64,000 nucleotides of DNA from Pseudorhizobium banfieldiae (lineage in GTDB: Bacteria; Pseudomonadota; Alphaproteobacteria; Rhizobiales; Rhizobiaceae), in NCBI RefSeq assembly GCF_000967425.1, contig NZ_FO082820.1, positions 3,768,501 to 3,832,500 of the forward strand, read 5' to 3'. How positions within the stretch are numbered: the stretch's first letter is position 1; each line of letters begins with the position of its first letter. The notes under the pieces are model-generated. The model saw only the letters and a list, made by a program, of their open reading frames with translations, was not told the origin of the DNA and did no database searches. Of the stretch, positions 37,305 to 45,779 are shown in pieces. The translations under genes and the position numbers were made by a program.

Positions 37305-39886
37305 TCTGCGGCGGCGATGGTACGCATGGCCGATCCGGTCGGGATGCGGCAGGTAACGGTTGTTCCGCCACCGGGGCGGCTGTCGATACGCACATCGCCG
37401 TGATGGAGGGTGACGAAGCTCTCGACGATGGAGAGGCCGAGGCCCGCGCCGCTGCGCTTGCCGCCTTGCGGACTGGAGGAGAAGCGGTTGAAGACGCTGC
37501 TCAACATTTCCGTCGGGATACCGGGACCATCATCCGAGACGGAGAAGTAGACGTCCTGGTCGTCCCGCCGGCAGGTCAGGGTTATGGTACTGCCCTCGGG
37601 CGCAAAATTTGTGGCATTTGTGAGCAGCTTCAGAAGGATCTGCTTCAGTCGCTGCTGGTCCGCAATGATGCTCCCCAGGCCTCTTGGAGCTGTGATCTCC
37701 AGCGTCACGGCATTCTCGTGCAGACGGTCGGCAATCTGCATCGCCACGTCGTCCAAAAGGTCGTCAAGACCAACCTCCGTGTAGTTGAGCTCCATGATGC
37801 CGGCGTCGACCGTGGCGAGGTCGAGGATGTCGTTGACGATGGTGAGCAGCAGCGAGGAAGAGGTCGAGATGTGCTCGACATACTCCGCCTGGCGTTCGTT
37901 CAGGGCCCCGACGCCCGGGGTCTTCAGCAGATCAGTGAAGCCGATGATGTTGGTGAGTGGCGAGCGAAGCTCGTAGGAAACGTGCTGGACGAAATCGTTC
38001 TTGATCTCGTCCGCCTTCCGCAGCGCCTCGTTCTTCTCCATCAACGCACGCTCGGCGCGGGCGCTTGCGGTCATGTCGACGAAGGTGAACATTGTCTGGG
38101 CATTGGGCAGCGGCGTGACCGCATAGTCGAGGATCAGGCCGGAATAGAGTTCGAACGTCCCCTGCAGCGAGGGGCGCGCATCGTCACCGCTGGTCAGCAT
38201 CTGGCCAAAACGGCGCCAGCCGTCGGGCTTGTCGTAGGAGGGGCTGCAGGCTTCCTCGATGGCCCTGATATGCGTGCCCGGTTTTGCCTGCTCTGCCGTG
38301 ATTCCCCAGAGCGCGCGGAATGCCGGGTTGGAAAGCTGGATGCTGCCGTCGGGGCCGAACACCGCCACACCTTCCGAAAGGTGATCGATCGTCTCCCCCT
38401 GGACCTGCAGAAGCGTGTTGTAGCGCGTTTCCAGGTTGACCTGTTCGGTGAGGTTTTCGAAGACCCAGGTGGCGCCGCCCTGCGGATGAGCGGTGGCGGC
38501 CACGCGCAATGTCTCTCCGTTCGGCAGGTGCCAGAGCTCATCCTTGGCATCGAGCGCCTGGTAGATGGAAAGCGCAGACTCCTTCCAGCTTCGCCAGTTG
38601 AGCGGTTCCGGAAGCTTGTTGCTGCTACGCAGGCGGTCGAGGAGCTCGCTGTTGTCCGGGCGAGAATCAAGGAAGCCGAGATCGAGCCCCCAGAGCGTTA
38701 CGAAGGCCTGGTTGTAGAATTGCAGGCGGCGGTCGCGATCGAAGATCGCCACCGGCGTCCCGAGATTGTCGAGGGTTTCGGCATGGCTGCGAAGCGTTCT
38801 CTTCAGCTCCTCCCGGACCGATTCGGCCTCGGAGACGTCGAGCGCCATGCCCGCGGACCCACCGGTGGCGACGACGTCGACGATCTCGTAGATCGTCCTG
38901 TTGCCGTGAACGACGGTGGAAACGCGATCGTGGAAGGGCGATGCCGGTGTGGCGTTCGCACGAATGCTCTCGCGGGTGATGGTCCCGAGAAACTCCCGAG
39001 CCTCGCCGACCGCTTGATCCGGGCTCGCGGCTTCGACGGCTTCGCTATAGGCGTGGTTGACCCAGGCGAGCTTGCCGTCGCTGTCGCGGCGCCATACCGG
39101 CTGTTCGAGAGCATCGAGCAGGGATTGGAAGAGGGTGATGGAGCCGCGAAGCCGCTCCCGCTCGATCTTCAGTTCGGCAAGTTCGGCCCGCAGGTTATTG
39201 AGCGCGGTGAAGCGCACGAAGGCCTTGCCACCGGAGACCCGACCCTGAACCTCGAGGATTTCGTCCCGGATCGTTTCCGCCACCATGTCGAAGGTGCAGG
39301 CGTCGCCGCGAAGTGATTCGACAGCTCGTTCCAGTTCCGCTGCTGATTTGGGTCGCAGCCAGCGCCCGAACGCGAGAAACTCGCGGTCGTTTTGCGGTGC
39401 GCCAGTATCGGCCGGCAGTTGTCCAAGGACCTCGGGACGCGCGATCGAGCCGTCCCAGATGATGATCCTGCGGTTCTTTTCGGCGATCAGGGCTTCGTAT
39501 TTCGAAATGCGCTGCTGCGCGTCGGAAAGCGCATTGCGCATCTCCTGGCTTTCCGCCTCCATATTCCCCTTCTGGCGCACCAGCCAGAGAACCGAAAGCA
39601 GGGTTGCACCGAGTGCACCGATGACGAGTGAAGAGATGGCGACTTCGGATGAGGAAAACAGCCTGACTGCCGCAGGTGCCTGCTGCTGGGCAAGTGCAGT
39701 GCCAGCAAACGCTGCGAGGGTACTGCCCGACAGGAGAGCGGGCATGAGTGAGCGTTTCAGGCTCTTCGACCGCGAGGATATGCGGCGAACCTGCGAAGCG
39801 TTCCCGCCCTCGCTAAGGGAGGGCGAAGCACGGCCATCGCAAGAGCAAGCTGCCCCTTCCGCTGGGTTCTGTTCGTTCACCGCCAT
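37301..39886 (-). CDS. divL: DivL-type cell-cycle pseudo-histidine kinase with Tyr in the H-box
   Basis: The 861-residue protein (ATG at 39886, GGAG 11 bases upstream) has a basic N-terminus, a possible signal or hydrophobic stretch, one membrane segment at about 82-103, PAS-like sensory domains, and a HisKA-HATPase module. The phospho-acceptor box reads VSYELRSPL, with Tyr638 where His is normal. The ATP-binding motifs DDGPGIP and GAGLGLSI remain. In Caulobacter DivL has the same substitution and controls CckA and so CtrA. Start uncertain: track-level alternatives lie 14 codons upstream and 47 codons downstream. It heads the divL-tsaE/amgK-murU-addB-addA-trxA series. Confidence 0.86.
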   Translation of the reverse strand: MAVNEQNPAEGAACSCDGRASPSLSEGGNASQVRRISSRSKSLKRSLMPALLSGSTLAAFAGTALAQQQAPAAVRLFSSSEVAISSLVIGALGATLLSVLWLVRQKGNMEAESQEMRNALSDAQQRISKYEALIAEKNRRIIIWDGSIARPEVLGQLPADTGAPQNDREFLAFGRWLRPKSAAELERAVESLRGDACTFDMVAETIRDEILEVQGRVSGGKAFVRFTALNNLRAELAELKIERERLRGSITLFQSLLDALEQPVWRRDSDGKLAWVNHAYSEAVEAASPDQAVGEAREFLGTITRESIRANATPASPFHDRVSTVVHGNRTIYEIVDVVATGGSAGMALDVSEAESVREELKRTLRSHAETLDNLGTPVAIFDRDRRLQFYNQAFVTLWGLDLGFLDSRPDNSELLDRLRSSNKLPEPLNWRSWKESALSIYQALDAKDELWHLPNGETLRVAATAHPQGGATWVFENLTEQVNLETRYNTLLQVQGETIDHLSEGVAVFGPDGSIQLSNPAFRALWGITAEQAKPGTHIRAIEEACSPSYDKPDGWRRFGQMLTSGDDARPSLQGTFELYSGLILDYAVTPLPNAQTMFTFVDMTASARAERALMEKNEALRKADEIKNDFVQHVSYELRSPLTNIIGFTDLLKTPGVGALNERQAEYVEHISTSSSLLLTIVNDILDLATVDAGIMELNYTEVGLDDLLDDVAMQIADRLHENAVTLEITAPRGLGSIIADQQRLKQILLKLLTNATNFAPEGSTITLTCRRDDQDVYFSVSDDGPGIPTEMLSSVFNRFSSSPQGGKRSGAGLGLSIVESFVTLHHGDVRIDSRPGGGTTVTCRIPTGSAMRTIAAAE

Positions 39887-40011
39887 TCCCGGTCTGTCTC
39901 CGTCCTTTGCCGCATCTCGACAAGACATCCCACATCGCCCTTGCCCGAAGCAGGAGCGAATCGATGCCTAAGACAATACTTGCTTCGGGAATCGGCGGGA
40001 AGGGTGGCGCC

Positions 40012-40046
40012 AAAAAAGAAGGTCGCGATCCGTCAAGACCGCGACC
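40012..40046 (-). terminator. Rho-independent terminator after ahcY
   Basis: GGTCGCG (40021-40027) pairs with CGCGACC (40040-40046). On the minus strand the stem is followed by TTCTTTTTT. It separates ahcY from divL. Confidence 0.78.
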
Positions 40047-40076
40047 ATCAATATCTTGTGGATCAACTTGCTAAAA

Positions 40077-41477
40077 TCAGTACCTGTAGTGTTCTGCCTT
40101 GAACGGTCCCTGCGGAGTGACGCCGATATACGAGGCCTGTTCTTCCGATAGCTCCGTGAGCTTGACCCCGAGCTTGCCGAGATGCAGGCGGGCGACCTTC
40201 TCGTCGAGGTGCTTTGGCAGGATGTAGACCTCGTTCTTGTACTGGCCCTGCTTGGTGAAGAGCTCGATCTGCGCAAGCACCTGGTTGGTAAAGGACGCCG
40301 ACATCACGAACGACGGGTGCCCGGTGGCGTTGCCAAGATTCAGCAGGCGTCCTTCCGAGAGAAGGATGATCCGATTGCCCTTCGGGAACTCGATCAGGTC
40401 GACCTGGGGCTTGATGTTGGTCCACTTCAGGTTGCGCAATGCGGACACCTGAATTTCGTTGTCGAAATGGCCGATATTGCCGACGATCGCCATGTCCTTC
40501 ATGGCCCGCATGTGGTCGATGCGGATGACGTCCTTGTTGCCGGTGGTGGTGATGAAGATATCGGCGCTGTCCACGACGTCCTCCAGTACGACCACTTCGA
40601 AGCCGTCCATTGCGGCCTGCAATGCGCAGATCGGATCCACTTCCGTGACCTTTACGCGGGCGCCGGCACCGGCAAGCGACGCGGCCGATCCCTTGCCGAC
40701 GTCGCCGTAGCCGCAGACGACGGCGACCTTGCCGGCCATCATCACGTCCGTGCCGCGGCGGATACCGTCGACCAGCGATTCCTTGCAGCCGTACTTGTTG
40801 TCGAACTTCGACTTGGTGACGGAGTCGTTGACATTGATGGCGGGGAAGGGGAGCAGGCCCTTCTTGGAGAGCTCGTAGAGACGGTGGACGCCAGTGGTCG
40901 TCTCTTCGGACACGCCCTTGATTGCGTCACGCTGCTTGGTGAACCAGCCTGGCGAGGCCTGCAGGCGCTTCTTGATCTGCGCGAACAGGATTTCCTCTTC
41001 CTCGGAGGTCGGGTTGGACAGCACATCCTCGCCCGCCTCGGCGCGTGCGCCGAGCAGGATGTACATGGTGGCATCGCCGCCATCGTCGAGAATCATGTTG
41101 GACAGGCCGCCGTCGGTCCACTGAAAGATCTTGTCAGTGTACTCCCAATACTCGATGAGCGACTCGCCCTTCACCGCGAAGACAGGAATACCGGCTTCGG
41201 CGATCGCTGCGGCGGCATGGTCTTGGGTAGAAAAGATGTTGCAGGAAGCCCAGCGCACATCGGCACCGAGCGCCTTCAGCGTCTCGATCAGGACCCCGGT
41301 CTGGATGGTCATGTGCAGCGAGCCGGAGATCCGGGCACCCTTCAGCGGCTTGCTCTCGCCAAACTCCTCGCGGCAGGCCATGAGGCCGGGCATTTCCGTT
41401 TCGGCGATGTCGAGTTCCTTGCGGCCATAGGCGGCAAGTCCGATATCAGCCACGATGTAGTCCTTGTCCGTGCTCAT
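40077..41477 (-). CDS. ahcY: S-adenosylhomocysteine hydrolase (adenosylhomocysteinase)
   Basis: AhcY splits S-adenosylhomocysteine to adenosine and homocysteine, closing the methylation cycle. The 466-residue product has NAD-binding [11 protein letters not shown], the [17 protein letters not shown] segment and the [10 protein letters not shown] motif; the C-terminus ends in KAEHYRY as expected. Two successive ATGs are available (41480 and 41477); the second gives the usual MSTDKDY. A dyad lies about 90 bp upstream, directly after ptsH. Confidence 0.97.
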   Translation of the reverse strand: MSTDKDYIVADIGLAAYGRKELDIAETEMPGLMACREEFGESKPLKGARISGSLHMTIQTGVLIETLKALGADVRWASCNIFSTQDHAAAAIAEAGIPVFAVKGESLIEYWEYTDKIFQWTDGGLSNMILDDGGDATMYILLGARAEAGEDVLSNPTSEEEEILFAQIKKRLQASPGWFTKQRDAIKGVSEETTTGVHRLYELSKKGLLPFPAINVNDSVTKSKFDNKYGCKESLVDGIRRGTDVMMAGKVAVVCGYGDVGKGSAASLAGAGARVKVTEVDPICALQAAMDGFEVVVLEDVVDSADIFITTTGNKDVIRIDHMRAMKDMAIVGNIGHFDNEIQVSALRNLKWTNIKPQVDLIEFPKGNRIILLSEGRLLNLGNATGHPSFVMSASFTNQVLAQIELFTKQGQYKNEVYILPKHLDEKVARLHLGKLGVKLTELSEEQASYIGVTPQGPFKAEHYRY

Positions 41478-41567
41478 CAAGCTCTCCAGCTGGGGTTTGC
41501 GCGCCCTGAGGCGTCACCTCTCGCATTCTGGAGGCTGGTGTAGCAGGCTTGCTTATTGGAAGCAACG

Positions 41568-41599
41568 ACACATAAAGAAGTGCTTATGTCTTTATGTGT
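41568..41599. promoter_or_regulatory. Inverted repeat between ptsH and ahcY, possible operator
   Basis: ACACATAAAGA (41568-41578) and TCTTTATGTGT (41589-41599) form a perfect 11-bp inverted repeat with a 10-nt centre. It begins three bases after the ptsH stop (on the minus strand). It could end ptsH transcripts or be an operator for ahcY; ArsR-type SAH sensors are known to control ahcY genes in proteobacteria. The factor here is not known. Confidence 0.5.
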
Positions 41600-41601
41600 T
41601 C

Positions 41602-41877
41602 CTAGATTTCTTCGCCGAACCTGTCGGCTACAAGGCTCTCCAGCGCACTGAGCACCTCCGCCGCCTGCGGCCCCGCCGCCGTGACTTCGACGCTGCAGCC
41701 GGGACTGGCGGCCAGCATCATAAGCCCCATGATCGACATTCCGCCAACCGTCGTACCGTCCTTGGTAACGGTGACTTCGGCGTTGAACTTGGCAACCGTC
41801 TGGACGAATTTCGCCGAGGCGCGGGCGTGCAGGCCGCGCTTGTTAACGATGAGGAGCTCACGGGAATGGACTGACAT
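41602..41877 (-). CDS. ptsH: Phosphocarrier protein HPr (PTS-Ntr type)
   Basis: The 91-residue HPr has the phospho-acceptor His17 in RGLHARAS and Ser48, which corresponds to the regulatory serine phosphorylated by HprK. It lies 11 bp after the EIIA gene and close to hprK. No sugar permease is near, so it is probably a regulatory PTS, as in other rhizobia. Confidence 0.95.
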   Translation of the reverse strand: MSVHSRELLIVNKRGLHARASAKFVQTVAKFNAEVTVTKDGTTVGGMSIMGLMMLAASPGCSVEVTAAGPQAAEVLSALESLVADRFGEEI

Positions 41878-41888
41878 GCTGGGTTCGC

Positions 41889-42290
41889 TTACTTGCCGCT
41901 CAGGACACGGCTTGCGACATTGATGTACTTCCGGCCCGCCTCGCTGGCCTCCAGAAGCGCCCGGTTCATGTCGTTGTCGCCGCGGACGCCGGCGAGCTTG
42001 ATCAGCATTGGAAGGTTGACACCCGCGATGACCTCGATCCGCCCGCCGTCCATGACGGAGATGGCAAGGTTGGATGGCGTGCCGCCGAACATGTCTGTGA
42101 GGATGATGACGCCATGCCCATCATCGGCAACAGCTACCGCATCGACGATGTCCTGACGCCGCCGGTCCATGTCATCTTCAGGCCCGATGGAGACCGTCTC
42201 AATGTATTTCTGCGGACCGACGACATGCTCAAGCGCGTGTCGAAATTCCTCCGCCAGCTTGCCGTGGGTGACAAGCACAAGTCCGATCAT
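41889..42290 (-). CDS. PTS EIIA component, mannose-fructose type
   Basis: The 133-residue protein has phospho-acceptor His9 in MIGLVLVTHG and the TDMFGGTPSN loop of EIIA-Man. The ATG at 42290 has GGGGGA five bases upstream; a longer frame begins 27 codons earlier but is unlikely. It takes a phosphate from HPr, and in rhizobia probably regulates rather than transports, since no EIIB or EIIC is present. Confidence 0.93.
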   Translation of the reverse strand: MIGLVLVTHGKLAEEFRHALEHVVGPQKYIETVSIGPEDDMDRRRQDIVDAVAVADDGHGVIILTDMFGGTPSNLAISVMDGGRIEVIAGVNLPMLIKLAGVRGDNDMNRALLEASEAGRKYINVASRVLSGK

Positions 42291-42406
42291 CAATTCCCCC
42301 TGCTCTGGCAACGCGCAGCCCATATCGCACTGCAAAAGAGGCGTCCAGCGGTGGGAAGCCATCTTCGCCATGTAGACATCAAGTGCAAGTCAAAAATCCG
42401 TAGCTT

Positions 42407-42877
42407 TCAGCACGGAAAGGGCGGCGGCAGGCCGATATCGGGGAAAAACACACCGATTATCGCCAGCGGATCGGCGACATGTGCCGCCAACCGGAGCTGC
42501 GGCAGCGTACCGACGCCGTCGATGGAGAAGCGTTCGCCTTCCGGAGGTAGCCGCTCCATCGCTTCCATCGCGCCAACCTTGACTGCGAGATGAAGCGGTG
42601 CAGCGGCCACATGGGGAACGCGGGCAATCCCGCTGCCGCGTATTTCGATCAGACCGGCGATGGCATCCGGGCATCCTCCCATCAAACAATCGTCTTCTCG
42701 CGACAGCAAGACCCGGTCATCGGCAAGTAGCATCGCGGAAATGCCGGCGCGCCAGGCGGCCGCAAGGCAGGTGAAGGCCGTCAGCGACTTGCCGGCTCCC
42801 GACGGACCGATAAAAAGCAGGCCTACCGTTCCGACCACGATCGCGGTGGCGTGAATATTGACCTGGCCACCTGTCAT
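42407..42877 (-). CDS. hprK: Short HPr kinase/phosphorylase (C-terminal domain only)
   Basis: This 156-residue protein is half the size of Gram-positive HprK: it has the catalytic domain with Walker A GPSGAGKS at 24-31, the LADDRVLL segment and a truncated C-terminal part, but lacks the usual N-terminal domain. Such short forms are typical of alphaproteobacteria. It should act on Ser48 of HPr. It overlaps chvG by 4 bp, tying carbon PTS and envelope sensing into one unit. Confidence 0.9.
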   Translation of the reverse strand: MTGGQVNIHATAIVVGTVGLLFIGPSGAGKSLTAFTCLAAAWRAGISAMLLADDRVLLSREDDCLMGGCPDAIAGLIEIRGSGIARVPHVAAAPLHLAVKVGAMEAMERLPPEGERFSIDGVGTLPQLRLAAHVADPLAIIGVFFPDIGLPPPFPC

Positions 42878-44658
42878 GCAGGCTCTCCAGCCGGCAGGGA
42901 GAGCACGAAACGGGCTCCTTTGACCGTGCCGCTTGCGTCGACAATATTTTCGGCCCTGAGCGTGCCGTTGTGAGCTTCGGCGATCTGACGGCTGATCGAG
43001 AGGCCTAGGCCTGAATTCTGTCCAAAGCTCTCGCCTTCGGGGCGGTCGGTATAGAATCGCTCGAAGATGCGGTCGATATCCTCCGCCTGAACGCCTGGGC
43101 CATTGTCTTCGACGGTGACGTTCACGCGGCCGCGAGAATGTGAGAGGCGTATGGAGATGCGACCGCCATCGTCGGGTACGAAGGAACGGGCATTCTCGAT
43201 GAGGTTTGTGATGATCTGACCGAGCCGCAGGTCGTGTCCGTTGACGATGAAGTCCTGCTTGGCCCCCTTGGCATCCACTGCAAGATCGATCTCAACCGGC
43301 TTGCGGCCATTGCGGATCTGCCGGGAGATGTCGACGAGATTGCCGAGCAGCACGCGCAGGTCGACCGGCGTGGAATCGGTACGGGCTAGTTCCGCATCGA
43401 GGCGCGAGGCGTCGGAAATGTCGCTGATCAGGCGGTCGAGACGGCGTACGTCATGGAAGATGATCTCCGTCAGGCGCCGCTTTGCATCGTCCGATTTCGC
43501 CAGCGGCAGGGTTTCCACGGCGCTACGAAGCGAGGTCAGCGGGTTCTTCAACTCGTGGCTGACATCTGCGGCGAAGCTCTCGATCGCATCGATGCGGTCG
43601 TAGAGCGCCGTGGTCATCTCCCGAAGCGCGATGGAGAGATTGCCGATCTCATCTTGACGATAGGCGAAGTCGGGAATTTCCTCGCGCTGCTTGGCGCCGC
43701 GGCGGACGCGGATTGCCGCTGCCGCCAGACGTCGAAGGGGATTGGCTATGGTCGAGGAAAGGAGGAGCGACAGGAGGATGTTTACGAGCGTCGCAACGCC
43801 GAAGACCCGCATGATCGCAAGCCGTTCGGCGTGGACGATCTTGTCGATATCGCCCGCCTGGGTCGACAAGAGCAGCACGCCGAGGACGGCGCGGAAGCGC
43901 TGCACCGGAACCGCGACCGAAACGATCAGCTCTCCCTTGTCATTGATGCGGACAACCGCTCCCCGCACGCCGGTAAGGGCATTCATAACCTCCGGATAAA
44001 TCGACCCGTCGCCGCCGGGCGCTTCCCAGTAAACCGGCAGGTTGCGCTGCTGGAGCATGCGGTTGAACAGGCCGACGATGCGGTCGTTCCAGCTCACCGA
44101 CTCCTGCTCGACCGGTGGCAGGTCGAAACGGAGCACCTGGCCGCGGGAATAGAGATGCCGGGAGTCGAGAAGGAGATTTGCATCCGCATCGAAAAGCCGG
44201 GCCCGCGTTCGGGTCGGCGAGATCAGCCGCCGCAGGACGGGTGCGACCCGGTCCGGATCGATCGGGAAATCAAGGTCCTCGTCATTGGGGACCGGCGTGA
44301 TGCTTTGCCCGGCCTGCAACTCGAGCAACTTCTCCGGATCGATGGTGATGGAGTTCGTATCGACCGAGGCAGAGGCCGAGATTGCTCCGGCGATGATCTC
44401 GCCCTGGGTCAGCAGGCTCTCGACGCGTGCGTCGATCAGCCCCTCGCGGAACTGGTTGAGGTACAGGATACCGCCCACCAGCACGACCGTGGCTGCGATG
44501 TTGAAGAACAGGATCCGCCTTGTCAGGCTGGAGAAGACGGCGTGACCGAAGACACGTCGGATGAGAATGAACGGACGCGACCAGATGCGCCTACGCGTCC
44601 GGCGCATCTCCGCATCGGAGGCGTCAAGCATATCTTCGTCGAGCAGTTGGTCTGCCAC
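42874..44658 (-). CDS. chvG: Sensor histidine kinase ChvG (ExoS)
   Basis: ChvG senses envelope acidity and other stress and phosphorylates ChvI. From a GTG at 44658 with AAAGGA six bases upstream it has 594 residues; a TTG five codons earlier is possible. The first membrane segment is ILFFNIAATVVLVGGILYL, the second lies near FGVATLVNILLSLLLSS, and a periplasmic domain lies between. The H-box is VSHELKNPLTSLRS, with N, G1 (EDNGPGV) and G2 (GLGLSIS) motifs following. It is 71 bp after chvI. Confidence 0.96.
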   Translation of the reverse strand: MADQLLDEDMLDASDAEMRRTRRRIWSRPFILIRRVFGHAVFSSLTRRILFFNIAATVVLVGGILYLNQFREGLIDARVESLLTQGEIIAGAISASASVDTNSITIDPEKLLELQAGQSITPVPNDEDLDFPIDPDRVAPVLRRLISPTRTRARLFDADANLLLDSRHLYSRGQVLRFDLPPVEQESVSWNDRIVGLFNRMLQQRNLPVYWEAPGGDGSIYPEVMNALTGVRGAVVRINDKGELIVSVAVPVQRFRAVLGVLLLSTQAGDIDKIVHAERLAIMRVFGVATLVNILLSLLLSSTIANPLRRLAAAAIRVRRGAKQREEIPDFAYRQDEIGNLSIALREMTTALYDRIDAIESFAADVSHELKNPLTSLRSAVETLPLAKSDDAKRRLTEIIFHDVRRLDRLISDISDASRLDAELARTDSTPVDLRVLLGNLVDISRQIRNGRKPVEIDLAVDAKGAKQDFIVNGHDLRLGQIITNLIENARSFVPDDGGRISIRLSHSRGRVNVTVEDNGPGVQAEDIDRIFERFYTDRPEGESFGQNSGLGLSISRQIAEAHNGTLRAENIVDASGTVKGARFVLSLPAGEPA

Positions 44659-44729
44659 GCATTGTCCTTTCAAGGGACAGGCCGATCTCCCGTCCTGGCG
44701 CGGCTCCTACGGTGAAGCGATTGCCCTGG

Positions 44730-45452
44730 TCAGGTGGCTTCGCGGAAGCGATAACCCACCCCATAGAGGGTCTCGATCATGTCGAAATCGACGTCGACCA
44801 TCTTGAACTTCTTTCGCAAGCGCTTGATGTGACTGTCGATCGTCCGGTCGTCGACATAGACCTGTTCATCGTAGGCCGCGTCCATGAGCGCGTCGCGGCT
44901 CTTCACCACTCCGGGCCTCTGGGCGAGCGAGTGGAGTATCAGGAATTCGGTCACGGTCAAGGTGACGGGCTCGCCCTTCCAGGTACAGGTGTGACGCTCC
45001 TGGTCCATCAGGAGCTGCCCGCGTTCCAGCGTACGGGCCTGCTGGGCCTCCGTTCCCGCCTTGCTGCCGACTGCCCCCAAGGTCTCCCTAGCGCTCGCCC
45101 GGCGAAGTATGGCCTTGACGCGCTCCACCAGCAGACGCTGGGAGAAGGGCTTGGTAATGAAGTCATCGGCGCCCATCTTGAGGCCGAACAATTCGTCGAT
45201 CTCCTCGTCCTTCGATGTGAGGAAGATCACCGGTATGTCCGACTTCTGCCGCAGCCGGCGCAGCAGTTCCATGCCATCCATGCGGGGCATCTTGATGTCG
45301 AAGATCGCCAGCTGCGGCGGCCGGGCAAGAAGCCCGTCAAGTGCGGATGCGCCGTCCGTGTAGGTCTCGACCTTGTAGCCCTCGGCCTCCAGTGCAATCG
45401 ACACTGACGTGAGGATATTGCGGTCGTCGTCCACCAGGGCGATTGTCTGCAT
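44730..45452 (-). CDS. chvI: Response regulator ChvI
   Basis: ChvI is an OmpR-type regulator, partner of ChvG, needed in rhizobia for growth and for host interaction. The 240-residue product starts [12 protein letters not shown] at the ATG at 45452. The receiver has [10 protein letters not shown] with the phospho-Asp and the conserved Thr/Lys positions (LTSKD, TKPF). The winged-helix domain has [16 protein letters not shown]. Longer upstream frames start in the intergenic region and are rejected. Confidence 0.97.
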   Translation of the reverse strand: MQTIALVDDDRNILTSVSIALEAEGYKVETYTDGASALDGLLARPPQLAIFDIKMPRMDGMELLRRLRQKSDIPVIFLTSKDEEIDELFGLKMGADDFITKPFSQRLLVERVKAILRRASARETLGAVGSKAGTEAQQARTLERGQLLMDQERHTCTWKGEPVTLTVTEFLILHSLAQRPGVVKSRDALMDAAYDEQVYVDDRTIDSHIKRLRKKFKMVDVDFDMIETLYGVGYRFREAT

Positions 45453-45779
45453 GCTCTCTGTCTCCACTACCATTCGTGCGCATCTCCAGGAGTATCCCAG
45501 CCGCGTCGGTGTTCCGACGATGCGCGTTTTTGAGTATAAAGGTGGAACAAATTGTGGCAAGGCAAGGGATCGGGGGCAGGGAGTCACAATCCCTCTACTC
45601 AAGCGAGGGGTGCTAGGTCTGGGTTAAAACGCGACCTAAACCGATTTAAGAAGAAATAAATTTTTTTAAATCGATTAATTTATTGATATTGTTGGCTTAT
45701 CGCCGTCCACCCTACTTGCTCTTTGTGAAGCCCGGCGCTAGTTGAGGGCCACATACAACGCCAAGGAAGGAAGGCGCGC
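45453..45779. other. 327-bp divergent gap between chvI and pckA
   Basis: No gene is seen here. The right-hand 130 bases are AT-rich and hold two operator-like palindromes. The left part gives the chvI leader. It must contain the promoters of both genes. Confidence 0.8.
45637..45678. promoter_or_regulatory. Two LacI-type operator-like palindromes ahead of pckA
   Basis: TAAACCGATTTA at 45637-45648 and TAAATCGATTAA at 45667-45678 are each 10 of 12 palindromic with a central CG, and their centres are 30 bp apart, three helical turns. LacI-family regulators use such CG-centred sites, and in Sinorhizobium pckA is known to be controlled by one of them (PckR). They lie about 100 bp upstream of the ATG. 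Confidence 0.5.

Noticed and set aside
37400..39316. 638-codon open frame on plus opposite divL
   Set aside because: Antisense to a gene with intact PAS and ATPase motifs; it is GC-bias driven and has no domain.
40182..41543. 453-codon open frame on plus opposite ahcY
   Set aside because: Shadow of a strongly conserved gene.
41481..41567. SAH or SAM riboswitch ahead of ahcY
   Set aside because: No conserved riboswitch core could be recognised in the short leader; the dyad next to ptsH looks protein-bound instead.
43453..44715. 420-codon open frame on plus opposite chvG
   Set aside because: Shadow frame without any motif.
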